Shown: positions 24,238 to 31,704 of the stretch, one piece after another
Layout of the letters: each line of letters starts with the position of its first letter
Position numbering within the stretch: position 1 is the stretch's first letter
Notes under the pieces: model-generated
What the model was told of the DNA's origin: nothing
Databases searched by the model: none
Seen by the model: only the letters and a program-made list of their open reading frames with translations
Source of the DNA: an uncultured Collinsella sp.
GTDB taxonomy: Bacteria > Actinomycetota > Coriobacteriia > Coriobacteriales > Coriobacteriaceae
Assembly (NCBI GenBank): GCA_902493855.1
Contig: CABUQV010000006.1
Location: forward strand, 1-64,000
Direction of reading: 5' to 3'
DNA length: 64,000 nucleotides
Made by a program: the position numbers and the translations under genes

Positions 24238-25344
24238 ATGAGCATCACGGATGTCATCACATATGAGGGCAATAACCAAACTTTTATCTGGAAACACCCC
24301 ACAGAAGATTTCAATACAGGTTCGCAACTCATTGTCCACGAGACCCAAGAAGCAATTTTCTTCCTTAATGGACAGGCCCTGGATTCGTTTGGACCGGGCA
24401 GGCATGAACTTGAGACTCAAAATCTACCGCTACTGAACGGCATTTCGAAGATAACAACCGGTGGCGTCAGCCCCTTTCACTCAGAGATCTACTTCGTTAA
24501 CCTCATCGAGCAGATGGGCATCCGCTGGGGAACCAATTCCAAGATTCAGTTCATGGAACCGACTTATGGATTTCCGCTTTCGCTCGGGGCATCAGGAGAG
24601 ATGGCTCTTGCTGTAAAAGAGCCCCGCAGGCTTCTTCTCAAACTTGTTGGAACCGAAGCCTTGCTCTCCCAGGACAAGTTGATCAGTTATTTCAAAGCTT
24701 TCCTGCAAACTCGCATAAAAACTCATCTTGCACAAGTAATTACCGAACAAAAACTCTCCATTTTCGAACTTGATACACACCTGGAAGAGTTATCTGGCTC
24801 GCTTAAGAACAAGCTGCTTCCCGACTTTGCCGCATACGGTCTCTCGTTAACGCAAATGCTGGTCACCGCCATCGTCAAGCCCGAAGGCGACCCGATATAC
24901 GAGAAGTTTAAGGATCTCCATTTCAAGCAATATGCCGACGTACGCGAGGCGCAGATAAAGCAGCAAGTCAGCGTTATCGAACAAGAAACCGCGGCGCAGC
25001 GAACCGTAATCTCCGCAAAAGCACGCGCAGAGAAACGGCAAATCGAAGGCTATACCTATCAACAGGAACGCAGCTTCGATGTTGCCGAAAAGATGGCCCA
25101 AAACGAAGCGGTTGGCGAATATGCAAACATGGGAATCGGCCTAGGCGTAATGGCCGGTGTTGGTGGGACCATGGGGTCAGTTATGACCGATGCACTCTCA
25201 CAAGCGACCAGCACGTCCGCGACGCAGCCCATCCCAACGGATACCAATTCGCAGCAAAGTGCTGCAAAGTTCTGTTCCGAGTGTGGATATCGCTTCTCTG
25301 GAACCGAGAAGTTCTGTCCCGAGTGCGGAGCACGGAGGTCATAA
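24238..25344 (+). CDS. SPFH-domain protein with C-terminal zinc ribbon
   Basis: A 368-residue protein resembling the bacterial 'virion core protein'-like SPFH group (YdjI type). The N-terminal ~250 residues form the SPFH region (VHETQEAIFFLNGQALDSFGPG, then TRIKTHLAQVITEQK); a helical stretch (QIKQQVSVIEQETAAQRTV) follows, then a glycine-rich segment (MGIGLGVMAGVGGTMG) and a zinc ribbon with CSEC and CPEC pairs at the C-terminus. SPFH proteins assemble into large membrane-associated rings or patches. There is no signal peptide. The stop codon overlaps the next start (TAATG). In other bacteria this SPFH/zinc-ribbon type is associated with membrane-stress genes; that link is from general knowledge. 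Confidence 0.82.
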   Translation: MSITDVITYEGNNQTFIWKHPTEDFNTGSQLIVHETQEAIFFLNGQALDSFGPGRHELETQNLPLLNGISKITTGGVSPFHSEIYFVNLIEQMGIRWGTNSKIQFMEPTYGFPLSLGASGEMALAVKEPRRLLLKLVGTEALLSQDKLISYFKAFLQTRIKTHLAQVITEQKLSIFELDTHLEELSGSLKNKLLPDFAAYGLSLTQMLVTAIVKPEGDPIYEKFKDLHFKQYADVREAQIKQQVSVIEQETAAQRTVISAKARAEKRQIEGYTYQQERSFDVAEKMAQNEAVGEYANMGIGLGVMAGVGGTMGSVMTDALSQATSTSATQPIPTDTNSQQSAAKFCSECGYRFSGTEKFCPECGARRS

Positions 25345-26009
25345 TGAAGAACACGCAGGCATATGTTGCAGCAACCCCCGTAGCCCTCTTCATAGTTATC
25401 GAAAGCGTGGCCGTACTTTTATTTGGACCCTCAACTACCTTTTGGATTGAGAGCGCATTCTCTTTGGTTGCGCTCTCCTTGTTGGTCGCAGTCCTCCTTC
25501 ATGACCCCGTAAAGAAACTAAAGCTGCTTGGTATTTCCAAGACAGTTCTCATGGGGGCTTCATTTGCAATCCAGCTGACCCTAGTTCTTTTCGGAGCAGC
25601 GCTAAAGACCGATGCGTTGTCCGTTCTTTCGGGTTTCAGCATCCTTTTACTTGGCACGTCAGTAATTACGTTGTGTGTAGCAAATGCATCCGAGAGTCAA
25701 ACCTCAGATGTCGAGGAACATGTCTCGACACTTACCAATTCAATGAAATCAAACAAAATCAAACTCGAACTGCTCCTAGAAGAAGCACCTAGCGATCTGA
25801 AACCGGCAATCGCAGACGTTCTGGAAACTATGCGCTACGCAAACCCCGTTTTAGATAAAACTGGAAACCGGCCCCTTTCAAATTTGATACCTATCGCTAT
25901 CGAAAATCTCGACAAAGCGGTAAAAGCAAATTCGCTCCCCGACGCCCAAGATACTTGTAAGCAACTAAAAGCATATATCCGTCAGCAGGAAATCATAAAT
26001 AAGCGCTAA
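25344..26009 (+). CDS. Four-helix membrane protein of the accessory operon
   Basis: A 221-residue protein of no family I recognise. Four hydrophobic segments occupy roughly residues 7-25, 32-49, 64-84 and 91-112; the C-terminal ~105 residues are soluble, charged and helical. The start shares one base with the SPFH stop, and GGAGG lies just upstream, so translation is tightly coupled to the SPFH gene. The natural reading is a membrane anchor or sensor partner for the SPFH protein. An older in-frame ATG at 25281 lies inside the SPFH gene and is not needed. Confidence 0.7.
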   Translation: MKNTQAYVAATPVALFIVIESVAVLLFGPSTTFWIESAFSLVALSLLVAVLLHDPVKKLKLLGISKTVLMGASFAIQLTLVLFGAALKTDALSVLSGFSILLLGTSVITLCVANASESQTSDVEEHVSTLTNSMKSNKIKLELLLEEAPSDLKPAIADVLETMRYANPVLDKTGNRPLSNLIPIAIENLDKAVKANSLPDAQDTCKQLKAYIRQQEIINKR

Positions 26010-26021
26010 AGGAAGCCGGGT

Positions 26022-26630
26022 ATGGGAACTAATAAATCACACGTCAATGAAAACTATCAACACTCCTGCAACAGCACTAAATTCAAACTCGAGGGTTATC
26101 GAGCCCCTCTATCAGATTGCTTTACGCCAGACGAGCTATCAGAGCTATTTCGGTTCTACGTTTTGCAAGCACCCATCGCAAAAGATAAGACCGCTTTGTC
26201 GACGCAGCGAACGTTGACGTCTTTAGGTTGGAACGGACCCTCCATCAAGATACTAGAGAGAAAGCTATTAAAGGAGTCCGGGATAACCTCTTTCATTTTC
26301 ATAGGAAGCCAGACCGTTGATGGAACTCTGGAGAACATGGCCCTAGATAAAGAAATATGCGCCGAACACCCAAGAGCGGTCCTACACAAGGATGTCAAAC
26401 TAACGCTCCGAGAGGACAACTCCATCGAGCGCCGCAGCGGTGATGAAAACAGAATGCAGTGCCTATTTCGCCATCTTCGAAATGGGATTGCACACGGACA
26501 GACATATCTGTTTCCAACCGGTTTGGTGCTAATCGAAGATCGCGACGGCAAAAGAATTACTGCCCGGATTCTCATTCGCAAAGAAACGCTTCTTGCATGG
26601 ATATATATCGTTGAAAAGAAAGAGGTCTAG
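26022..26630 (+). CDS. Small protein with a HEPN-like RX4H motif
   Basis: A 202-residue soluble protein with no family I recognise. Residues 150-160 read RHLRNGIAHGQ: Arg153 and His158 fit the RX4-6H signature of HEPN domains, preceded by a helix, with the polar residue after Arg (Asn) that is typical of active HEPN ribonucleases. The rest is mixed alpha/beta, with a possible N-terminal helical bundle (FTPDELSELFRFYVLQAP). HEPN proteins are often RNases in toxin-antitoxin and defence loci; activity here is a hypothesis. It begins 12 bases after the membrane gene. Base composition is AT-rich. Confidence 0.6.
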   Translation: MGTNKSHVNENYQHSCNSTKFKLEGYRAPLSDCFTPDELSELFRFYVLQAPIAKDKTALSTQRTLTSLGWNGPSIKILERKLLKESGITSFIFIGSQTVDGTLENMALDKEICAEHPRAVLHKDVKLTLREDNSIERRSGDENRMQCLFRHLRNGIAHGQTYLFPTGLVLIEDRDGKRITARILIRKETLLAWIYIVEKKEV

Positions 26631-26634
26631 CTTC

Positions 26635-28107
26635 ATGAAAGCCCTGAAATGTGAACTTTGCGGCGGTACCGAAATCGTCAAAGATGGGGATTTCTTCGTC
26701 TGTCAAAACTGCGGTATGAAATATACGCTCGAGTCCGCAAAGAAAATGATGGTTGAAGGCGTTGTTCAAATCGAAGGCACGGTGAAAACAGACAAGACGG
26801 CCGATGCAGAAAGGCTGCTCACGTTGGCCAAAACTGCATGCAAAACCAGAAACTTCTGCGAAGCCGAACGATATGCGAACAAGGTGTTAGAGATTGATTT
26901 GGACAACATTGATGCTTGGGCAATTAAGTCAATAGCAATCGACTGGCAACTGACAATTAAAAACAATCGCCTTCGCGAATCTTCGGACTGTTTTCTCAAA
27001 ACCTTTCAACTGCTTCCAAATGAAGTAAAAACCTGTGAAGGCCTAATTCATGCGTGGAGCGTCATCAAAAGTCTAAAACTGCACCTCGATGATATTATCG
27101 AAGCAGTTAGCTCCTTGTATGCCAAGCCAATAATCAACACACCATCAGATGATAATCTCGCGTTGATTGCAGGCACGCTGGCATCCCATCTCGAAATAAG
27201 AAAAAGCCAATGGGAAGCAATCGGCAAACTTTCCTTTACTTTTTGCAAAGCAAAGAAAGAAATGCTCAAGTCTCCGGATATTTCCGACAGCCAACGCCAC
27301 GCTTTAAATGATACAGACATGGAGAAGCACCTCTTTACTGAAGAGATACCACGAATGTATTTTACGGCAGCAAACATCATCGACAGCTCTGTAGTAGACG
27401 GTGTAACCAAATGGCGAGACAAGTGGGAAAACAACAACATTTTTGATTACTTTCTTGACGGCAGCGGCGTCGACCGGTCCGCAGAAGAGGACGCTTTCGA
27501 CATGTGCACGCTCGTATACAATCGATATGAATTAGCGTTGAGAACCGCGATTAAATTCTTAGAGACAGAGACTGAGGGCCATTCGATTACAGGTCTTATC
27601 TTGGCACCCGAGTTATTGTTCAATGTGTGGTCAAACTTATGTGTAATTGAAGAGTTGAACATAGGACATAAAACCTATACGAGAGCCCACGGCGCATATG
27701 TGTCAAATAGCGTGAAGGAAGGCTTTTCACTAAATGCCGAGGCGATCACGTTACGAAAGGAACGCCTCAAAGAGGACATGGCAAAGCGTGACGAATACGA
27801 CTCCGAGAAGAAGAAGGAACGTGAGCGCGCTGAAAAAGAAGCAGAGCTCCAAGCCAAATACTGGTTAGATAATCCTGTTAAAAAGACGCAAAAACAAGCG
27901 CTCGAAGATGAATTTGACCGGCTGGGGAACGAACTTCGAGAGCTTAAGAGCAGACGTTCCTTTTTCAGCCCGTTCGAATTCAAGGCAAAACGAGAATGTG
28001 ATGCAAAAATCGAACAGGCTCGCGAGCGCAGGCGGGAAATCAAGAACTCTCTGAAGGCCTTAGACGATGAACTCCTGGCGTATGTGACAAACGAAATTGA
28101 ATCATAG
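26635..28107 (+). CDS. Zinc-ribbon protein with helical repeats and a coiled coil
   Basis: A 490-residue protein starting with a TFIIB-like zinc ribbon (CELCGG then CQNCGMKYTLESAKKMM), a combination seen in many uncharacterised bacterial proteins. Residues ~60-110 resemble TPR-type helical repeats (CEAERYANKVLEIDLDNIDAW). The middle ~250 residues are alpha-helical, and the last ~110 are strongly charged and predicted coiled coil (SEKKKERERAEKEAELQ and RELKSRRSFFSPFEFKAKRE). The ATG at 26635 follows GAGG, four bases after the previous stop. It closes the operon; there is no terminator I can see in the 126 bases before the convergent Fic gene. Confidence 0.7.
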   Translation: MKALKCELCGGTEIVKDGDFFVCQNCGMKYTLESAKKMMVEGVVQIEGTVKTDKTADAERLLTLAKTACKTRNFCEAERYANKVLEIDLDNIDAWAIKSIAIDWQLTIKNNRLRESSDCFLKTFQLLPNEVKTCEGLIHAWSVIKSLKLHLDDIIEAVSSLYAKPIINTPSDDNLALIAGTLASHLEIRKSQWEAIGKLSFTFCKAKKEMLKSPDISDSQRHALNDTDMEKHLFTEEIPRMYFTAANIIDSSVVDGVTKWRDKWENNNIFDYFLDGSGVDRSAEEDAFDMCTLVYNRYELALRTAIKFLETETEGHSITGLILAPELLFNVWSNLCVIEELNIGHKTYTRAHGAYVSNSVKEGFSLNAEAITLRKERLKEDMAKRDEYDSEKKKERERAEKEAELQAKYWLDNPVKKTQKQALEDEFDRLGNELRELKSRRSFFSPFEFKAKRECDAKIEQARERRREIKNSLKALDDELLAYVTNEIES

Positions 28108-28234
28108 CTTTCACCGCTTGCCGCAACAGTCCATTGGCAACCTCAAAGGCGCCTCAATGGGATAAGAGCGATTTCACACCATGGAGGAATGGCGGGCAAA
28201 CGCTCGGAGTGTTCATTTGTCTGATAACCGATGT

Positions 28235-29476
28235 TCACTCTAGCCCGAGCAGATTAAGTCCCGCCACCGTCATCTTGCACACGAGCGGCCTTGCGGACAC
28301 TTTTTCTAAATATCCGGCAGCGATTAGGCTCGACAATGACCTACTCGCTGTCGGCTTTGTCACATCGAGATAGCCCGACACACCATCAAGCGTAGATTCG
28401 CCAAAGGCACCGAAGATATGCATCTGTGCCGCATAAAACAGAATATCTTTTGCCCTTTCGGTAAACGTATCGTCGAGCTCATCGATCGCCCGCTTGAGAT
28501 CATCGAGTTGTACGCGCTTTTCGGCCAAATCGCTCAGAACGGCATCTTGCGCTTGCTCGACCAAATCAAGAATCATTGCAACAAACGGAGTAGCCTCGCT
28601 ACCGTTAAGGGGCCTCTCCACCACGTCAAACGCCTTGTAATATGCGGTTTTATTCTCAGCAATCGTCCTAGAGAGCGACAACACCGTAGGCTGCGACAAC
28701 GTCTCGTTCAGGCTCAACGCGAGAAGGTACCTCCCCGTTCTCCCGTTACCGTCATAGAAGGGGTGAATATACTCAAAGAGAAAATGGCAGATTGAGGCTG
28801 CATAGAGGCTTGGGACATCTTCGCGATTGCCCAACTCTATCATCTTGCCAAGGAGGTCAATGATTTCGGGCTCCGAGGAAACACCCTGATGAAGAATCTT
28901 GCCCCGACTGTTCTCAATCACAACGGGACCCAAACGGAACATCTTGCCATCCGGACGGTCCTTCGGGTCAAGCACGCCCTTAGTGACGGCATCGAAAATC
29001 TCGCGGATATCCTCGGGTTTGCCGGGACGACTTGAACCATCCACCAGCTGAAGGTAGAGGCGAGCGAATTCAATAAAAGGAGTGTGCTCCTTTTCGGCGG
29101 CACCGCAAAGTTCGGCCGCAGCATCCTCCGCAGACTCCAGCGCCGCTTCAATCTGGCGCCGCGTGCTGTGCACACCCTCCATCTCGTTGCTGAAAACAAC
29201 CTCCTCAAGCACCAGCGAACGAATCGAGGCCCCCAAAGCCACATAAGGCAAGCTGTTCCACAGGTTGGAAATCTTTCGCTCTTTTCTGAGGATCCGCTCG
29301 CTAGCAACGGACAGGTTCAAAGGAACACAAGCGAACAGTTCACCATGCTCAAGGTGAATTCCAGTCCGCACCGTGCCGTCGGCAGTAAGGCGCTCGCGCA
29401 GCAGCTCGTCATGGCAAGCATAACGATCGGAGCTTGGATCTGCATAAAAGAGTCTTTCGAGCGTCTTGTACGCCAT
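28235..29476 (-). CDS. Fic-domain AMPylase, class II with N-terminal inhibitory helix
   Basis: A 413-residue Fic protein. The catalytic motif HPFYDGNGRTGR begins at His238, complete for transfer of AMP (or another nucleotidyl group) from NTP onto a target hydroxyl. An (S/T)xxxE(G/N) inhibitory motif is present as SNEMEG (residues 96-101), in front of the core, marking a class II, self-inhibited enzyme. The C-terminus (~330-413) looks like a winged helix (FTERAKDILFYAAQ, LDVTKPTASRSLSSLIAAGY), so it may bind DNA or regulate its own gene. The start follows AAAGGAG. It converges on the FHA-SPFH operon inside the same repeat-bracketed block. Confidence 0.88.
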   Translation of the reverse strand: MAYKTLERLFYADPSSDRYACHDELLRERLTADGTVRTGIHLEHGELFACVPLNLSVASERILRKERKISNLWNSLPYVALGASIRSLVLEEVVFSNEMEGVHSTRRQIEAALESAEDAAAELCGAAEKEHTPFIEFARLYLQLVDGSSRPGKPEDIREIFDAVTKGVLDPKDRPDGKMFRLGPVVIENSRGKILHQGVSSEPEIIDLLGKMIELGNREDVPSLYAASICHFLFEYIHPFYDGNGRTGRYLLALSLNETLSQPTVLSLSRTIAENKTAYYKAFDVVERPLNGSEATPFVAMILDLVEQAQDAVLSDLAEKRVQLDDLKRAIDELDDTFTERAKDILFYAAQMHIFGAFGESTLDGVSGYLDVTKPTASRSLSSLIAAGYLEKVSARPLVCKMTVAGLNLLGLE

Positions 29477-29520
29477 CGCTTCATCGCTCCTTTGAAATCA
29501 AATAGCTAAATCGTCTTTCA

Positions 29521-29549
29521 TTATTTCGAATATATCCGATATTTGCAAT
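29521..29549 (-). promoter_or_regulatory. Candidate promoter of the fic gene
   Basis: On the minus strand TTGCAA (29549-29544) and AATAAT (29526-29521) are 17 bases apart, 44 bases before the fic start, in an AT-rich context. GGATATATTC between them is a small imperfect dyad. Confidence 0.55.
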
Positions 29550-29660
29550 TAAGACTCAAGAAATGCATTGTCTAATTTCAGAATTTGAAGTATTGGCAAT
29601 TAATGTTTCCTAATCTACATAGCGAGCTAATTTCAAGCCTCAGCAGAGCTTTATGCAAGA

Positions 29661-29693
29661 GGCGCTGCCTGCATCAACTGCAGGCAGCGCGCC
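29661..29693. terminator. Second copy of the GC-rich terminator stem
   Basis: GCGCTGCCTGC (29662-29672) pairs exactly with GCAGGCAGCGC (29680-29690) around a 7-nt loop, followed by TTCTTCTGTT on the plus strand. Stem, loop and tail match the terminator at 22936-22980. Here no plus-strand gene precedes it closely, so it may be a copy carried with the repeat array. Confidence 0.75.
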
Positions 29694-29709
29694 TTCTTCT
29701 GTTATGAAA

Positions 29710-29942
29710 GGGAAACTATGTCCCAGTATTTCGGATCAGAACGGGGCACGGTTTTCCCCAGGACCTCCTTGCGGAAACTGCGTCCCGTTTTGAACGCCGA
29801 TTCTGGGATACCGTTTCCGCAACGGGTCTCTCGCGGAAACTGCATCCCACTCTGAGCGCCCATTCCGGGACACAGTTTCCCAACGGCCCCCGTTTCGGAA
29901 ACCACATCCCGTTCCGAGCCTTCAAAGCGGGACGCGGCTTCC
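29710..29942. repeat. Palindromic intergenic repeats, right array (four units)
   Basis: Units lie at about 29710-29758, 29771-29820, 29835-29881 and 29897-29942. Each is 46-50 bases with GGAAAC-N-TCCC at one end and GGGA-N-GTTTCC (or a close variant) at the other, separated by 12-15 bases. The inner two are close copies of the two left-array units; the outer two are more diverged. Confidence 0.85.
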
Positions 29943-29957
29943 CCGAGAGAGTATCGA

Positions 29958-31520
29958 CTACTTGCCGTCGTCGTCCTCGGCTTCTTCTCTTGCATAGAGC
30001 TCCAGCATGCGGCGGCGGTATTCGCGCACGGCGAGCTTGGCGCGCTCCAGGCGGCGGCGCTCACGCGGAGTCAGCTCGGACGGGTCGACCTCGTCTCCAT
30101 AGGTCTTATCGGCAAGCAGGTGCGCCGCGTCCACGATGCGGGCATCGATGTGGCCGCTCGCCGCCTCGGCGGAAAGACGCTCGGCAATCGTATCGAGCGT
30201 AGGCAGGCCCTCGAATACGCGACCATGGCCATGCGAAGTCAGCAGCTCGTGCTCTCGTGCGAGCAGACTCGCCAAATCGTGATGGGCGCGCAGGATGTCG
30301 AGCGCATCGGATGGATGCTCGGCAACCTCTGCCACGGCGGCGACCGGTGCAGCATCCACCACGCGGTAGAAGAGCTGCGCGAGCAATGGCATCAAGAACA
30401 CCGTGATGGCGCCGGCGGCAACCATAACCGACGCAATATCTTGCGACAGCGCGCCCGCGTTGACGGCAACGCTCGTCACGGCAACGATGATCGGCAGCGC
30501 CGTGGTGCAGTACAGGGCCACGGTAATGCGACCATACGCCGACACATCGCGCGTCGCAGGGCAAATGCTCATAGAAATAAGAATGGGCACGGCACGAATA
30601 ATCAGCAACGCCACGATAAAGCCCACGAGCAGACCCGGGCGCGACGCCACGGCCGTCAGGTCGATCTTTGCGCCCGATACGGTAAAGAACACCGGAATCA
30701 AAAAGCCGTAGGCCAGGCCGTCGAGCTTGGTCTCGAGCGTATGGTTGCCCTCGGGGATGATGTAGCGCAAGACAAAGCCGGCGGCAAAAGAACCCAACAC
30801 GATGTCGAGATCAAAGACAGCTGAGAACGCCACGAGTGTGACCAGGATGAGCACCGTCAGGCGCACGAAGGTCTGCGACGTGGTATCGGCGCGTTCCTCG
30901 ACAAACGCAAAGAAGCGGCTGCCGACGCGCTTGGAGCGGCTTGGGACCACGGCAAGCAACACGCAGACCACCGCAAACAGGCCAAGAATCACGAGCGTTT
31001 GGATGCCGGTACGGGCAGACAGCAGCACCGACATGGCAAGCACGGGGCCGAGCTCGCCCCAGGTGCCATACGCGAGAATCGAGTCGCCCACGCGCGTTCC
31101 GACAAGTGAACGCTCACGCATGATGGGCACGAGCGTGCCGAGCGCCGTAGAAGTGAGGGCAAGCGTCACGGCGATACCGTCGAAATGACTGACCGAGAAC
31201 CACGGGGTAAAGCGCACGGCAAGCCAGGCGATACCAAACGTGACGACCCACGTCGCCAAGCCGTAGCGCCCCTCGACGCCCGTGATGCTCTTGGGGTCGA
31301 TCTCAAAGCCGGCAAGCAGGAACAAAAAGGCCAGACCGAGCTCGGACACAAGCGAGACCTCGGCATCTACATGGATGACGCCGAGCATATGGGGTCCCAG
31401 CACCGCGCCGAGCACGAGCAAAAAGACCGTCTCGGGAACGGGTTTTCCAGGAATCGCCGAGGCGATGAAGGGGCTTGCAAAGGCCACGAGTGCGATGATG
31501 GCGAGCGAAACGAATGCCAT
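29958..31520 (-). CDS. CPA2-family cation:proton antiporter
   Basis: A 520-residue membrane protein with about 12 hydrophobic helices of the Na+/H+ (or K+/H+) exchanger fold, followed by a ~120-residue soluble, charged C-terminus. Family features include PETVFLLVLGAVLGPHMLG, LGLAFLFLLAGFEID, TSTALGTLVPIM and DIVLGSFAAGFVLRY. The cytosolic tail is rich in Glu and Arg (ELTPRERRRLERAKLAVREYRRR) and lacks a recognisable TrkA-N domain. It probably works in pH or cation homeostasis. AAAGG precedes the ATG. It is transcribed away from purL and ends beside the palindromic repeat array. Confidence 0.85.
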   Translation of the reverse strand: MAFVSLAIIALVAFASPFIASAIPGKPVPETVFLLVLGAVLGPHMLGVIHVDAEVSLVSELGLAFLFLLAGFEIDPKSITGVEGRYGLATWVVTFGIAWLAVRFTPWFSVSHFDGIAVTLALTSTALGTLVPIMRERSLVGTRVGDSILAYGTWGELGPVLAMSVLLSARTGIQTLVILGLFAVVCVLLAVVPSRSKRVGSRFFAFVEERADTTSQTFVRLTVLILVTLVAFSAVFDLDIVLGSFAAGFVLRYIIPEGNHTLETKLDGLAYGFLIPVFFTVSGAKIDLTAVASRPGLLVGFIVALLIIRAVPILISMSICPATRDVSAYGRITVALYCTTALPIIVAVTSVAVNAGALSQDIASVMVAAGAITVFLMPLLAQLFYRVVDAAPVAAVAEVAEHPSDALDILRAHHDLASLLAREHELLTSHGHGRVFEGLPTLDTIAERLSAEAASGHIDARIVDAAHLLADKTYGDEVDPSELTPRERRRLERAKLAVREYRRRMLELYAREEAEDDDGK

Positions 31521-31704
31521 GTGATGCCTTTCTCTTGTTTGCGCTTCACTGTAGCACCCTCGCCGTCCTCACCGCGCCGCGAGCTGTCGTATCATAGTGA
31601 GGTTTACAAACATGTGGCTCAAGGCGACCGCAGGGCAGACCCCGCAAACCGACCGCTGCCGCATACCGTACCGTACGCCCAACCGATCAGGAAGGCAGGA
31701 ACCA

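Larger units (their letters stand above)
29477..29957. other. Right border region of the accessory block
   Basis: A gene-free 481-base stretch. The first ~150 bases (29500-29640) are strongly AT-rich and hold the Fic promoter. Then come a terminator-like stem (29661-29693) and four palindromic repeat units up to the stop of the antiporter gene. A 120-codon minus-strand frame through the repeats has no ribosome site and is not a gene. Confidence 0.75.

Noticed and set aside
23286..29476. Prophage or integrative element
   Set aside because: No integrase, phage structural, replication or relaxase gene, and no tRNA attachment site; only repeats flank the block.
22986..29942. CRISPR array
   Set aside because: Units are imperfect and self-complementary, gaps are only 12-15 bases, there are at most four units in a row, and no cas genes are present.
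29702..30064. 120-codon minus-strand frame downstream of the antiporter
   Set aside because: It runs through the palindromic repeats and has no ribosome site.
31521..31704. Purine riboswitch before purL
   Set aside because: I could not find the conserved three-way-junction core or loop motifs; only a weak TATCAT box near 31590.
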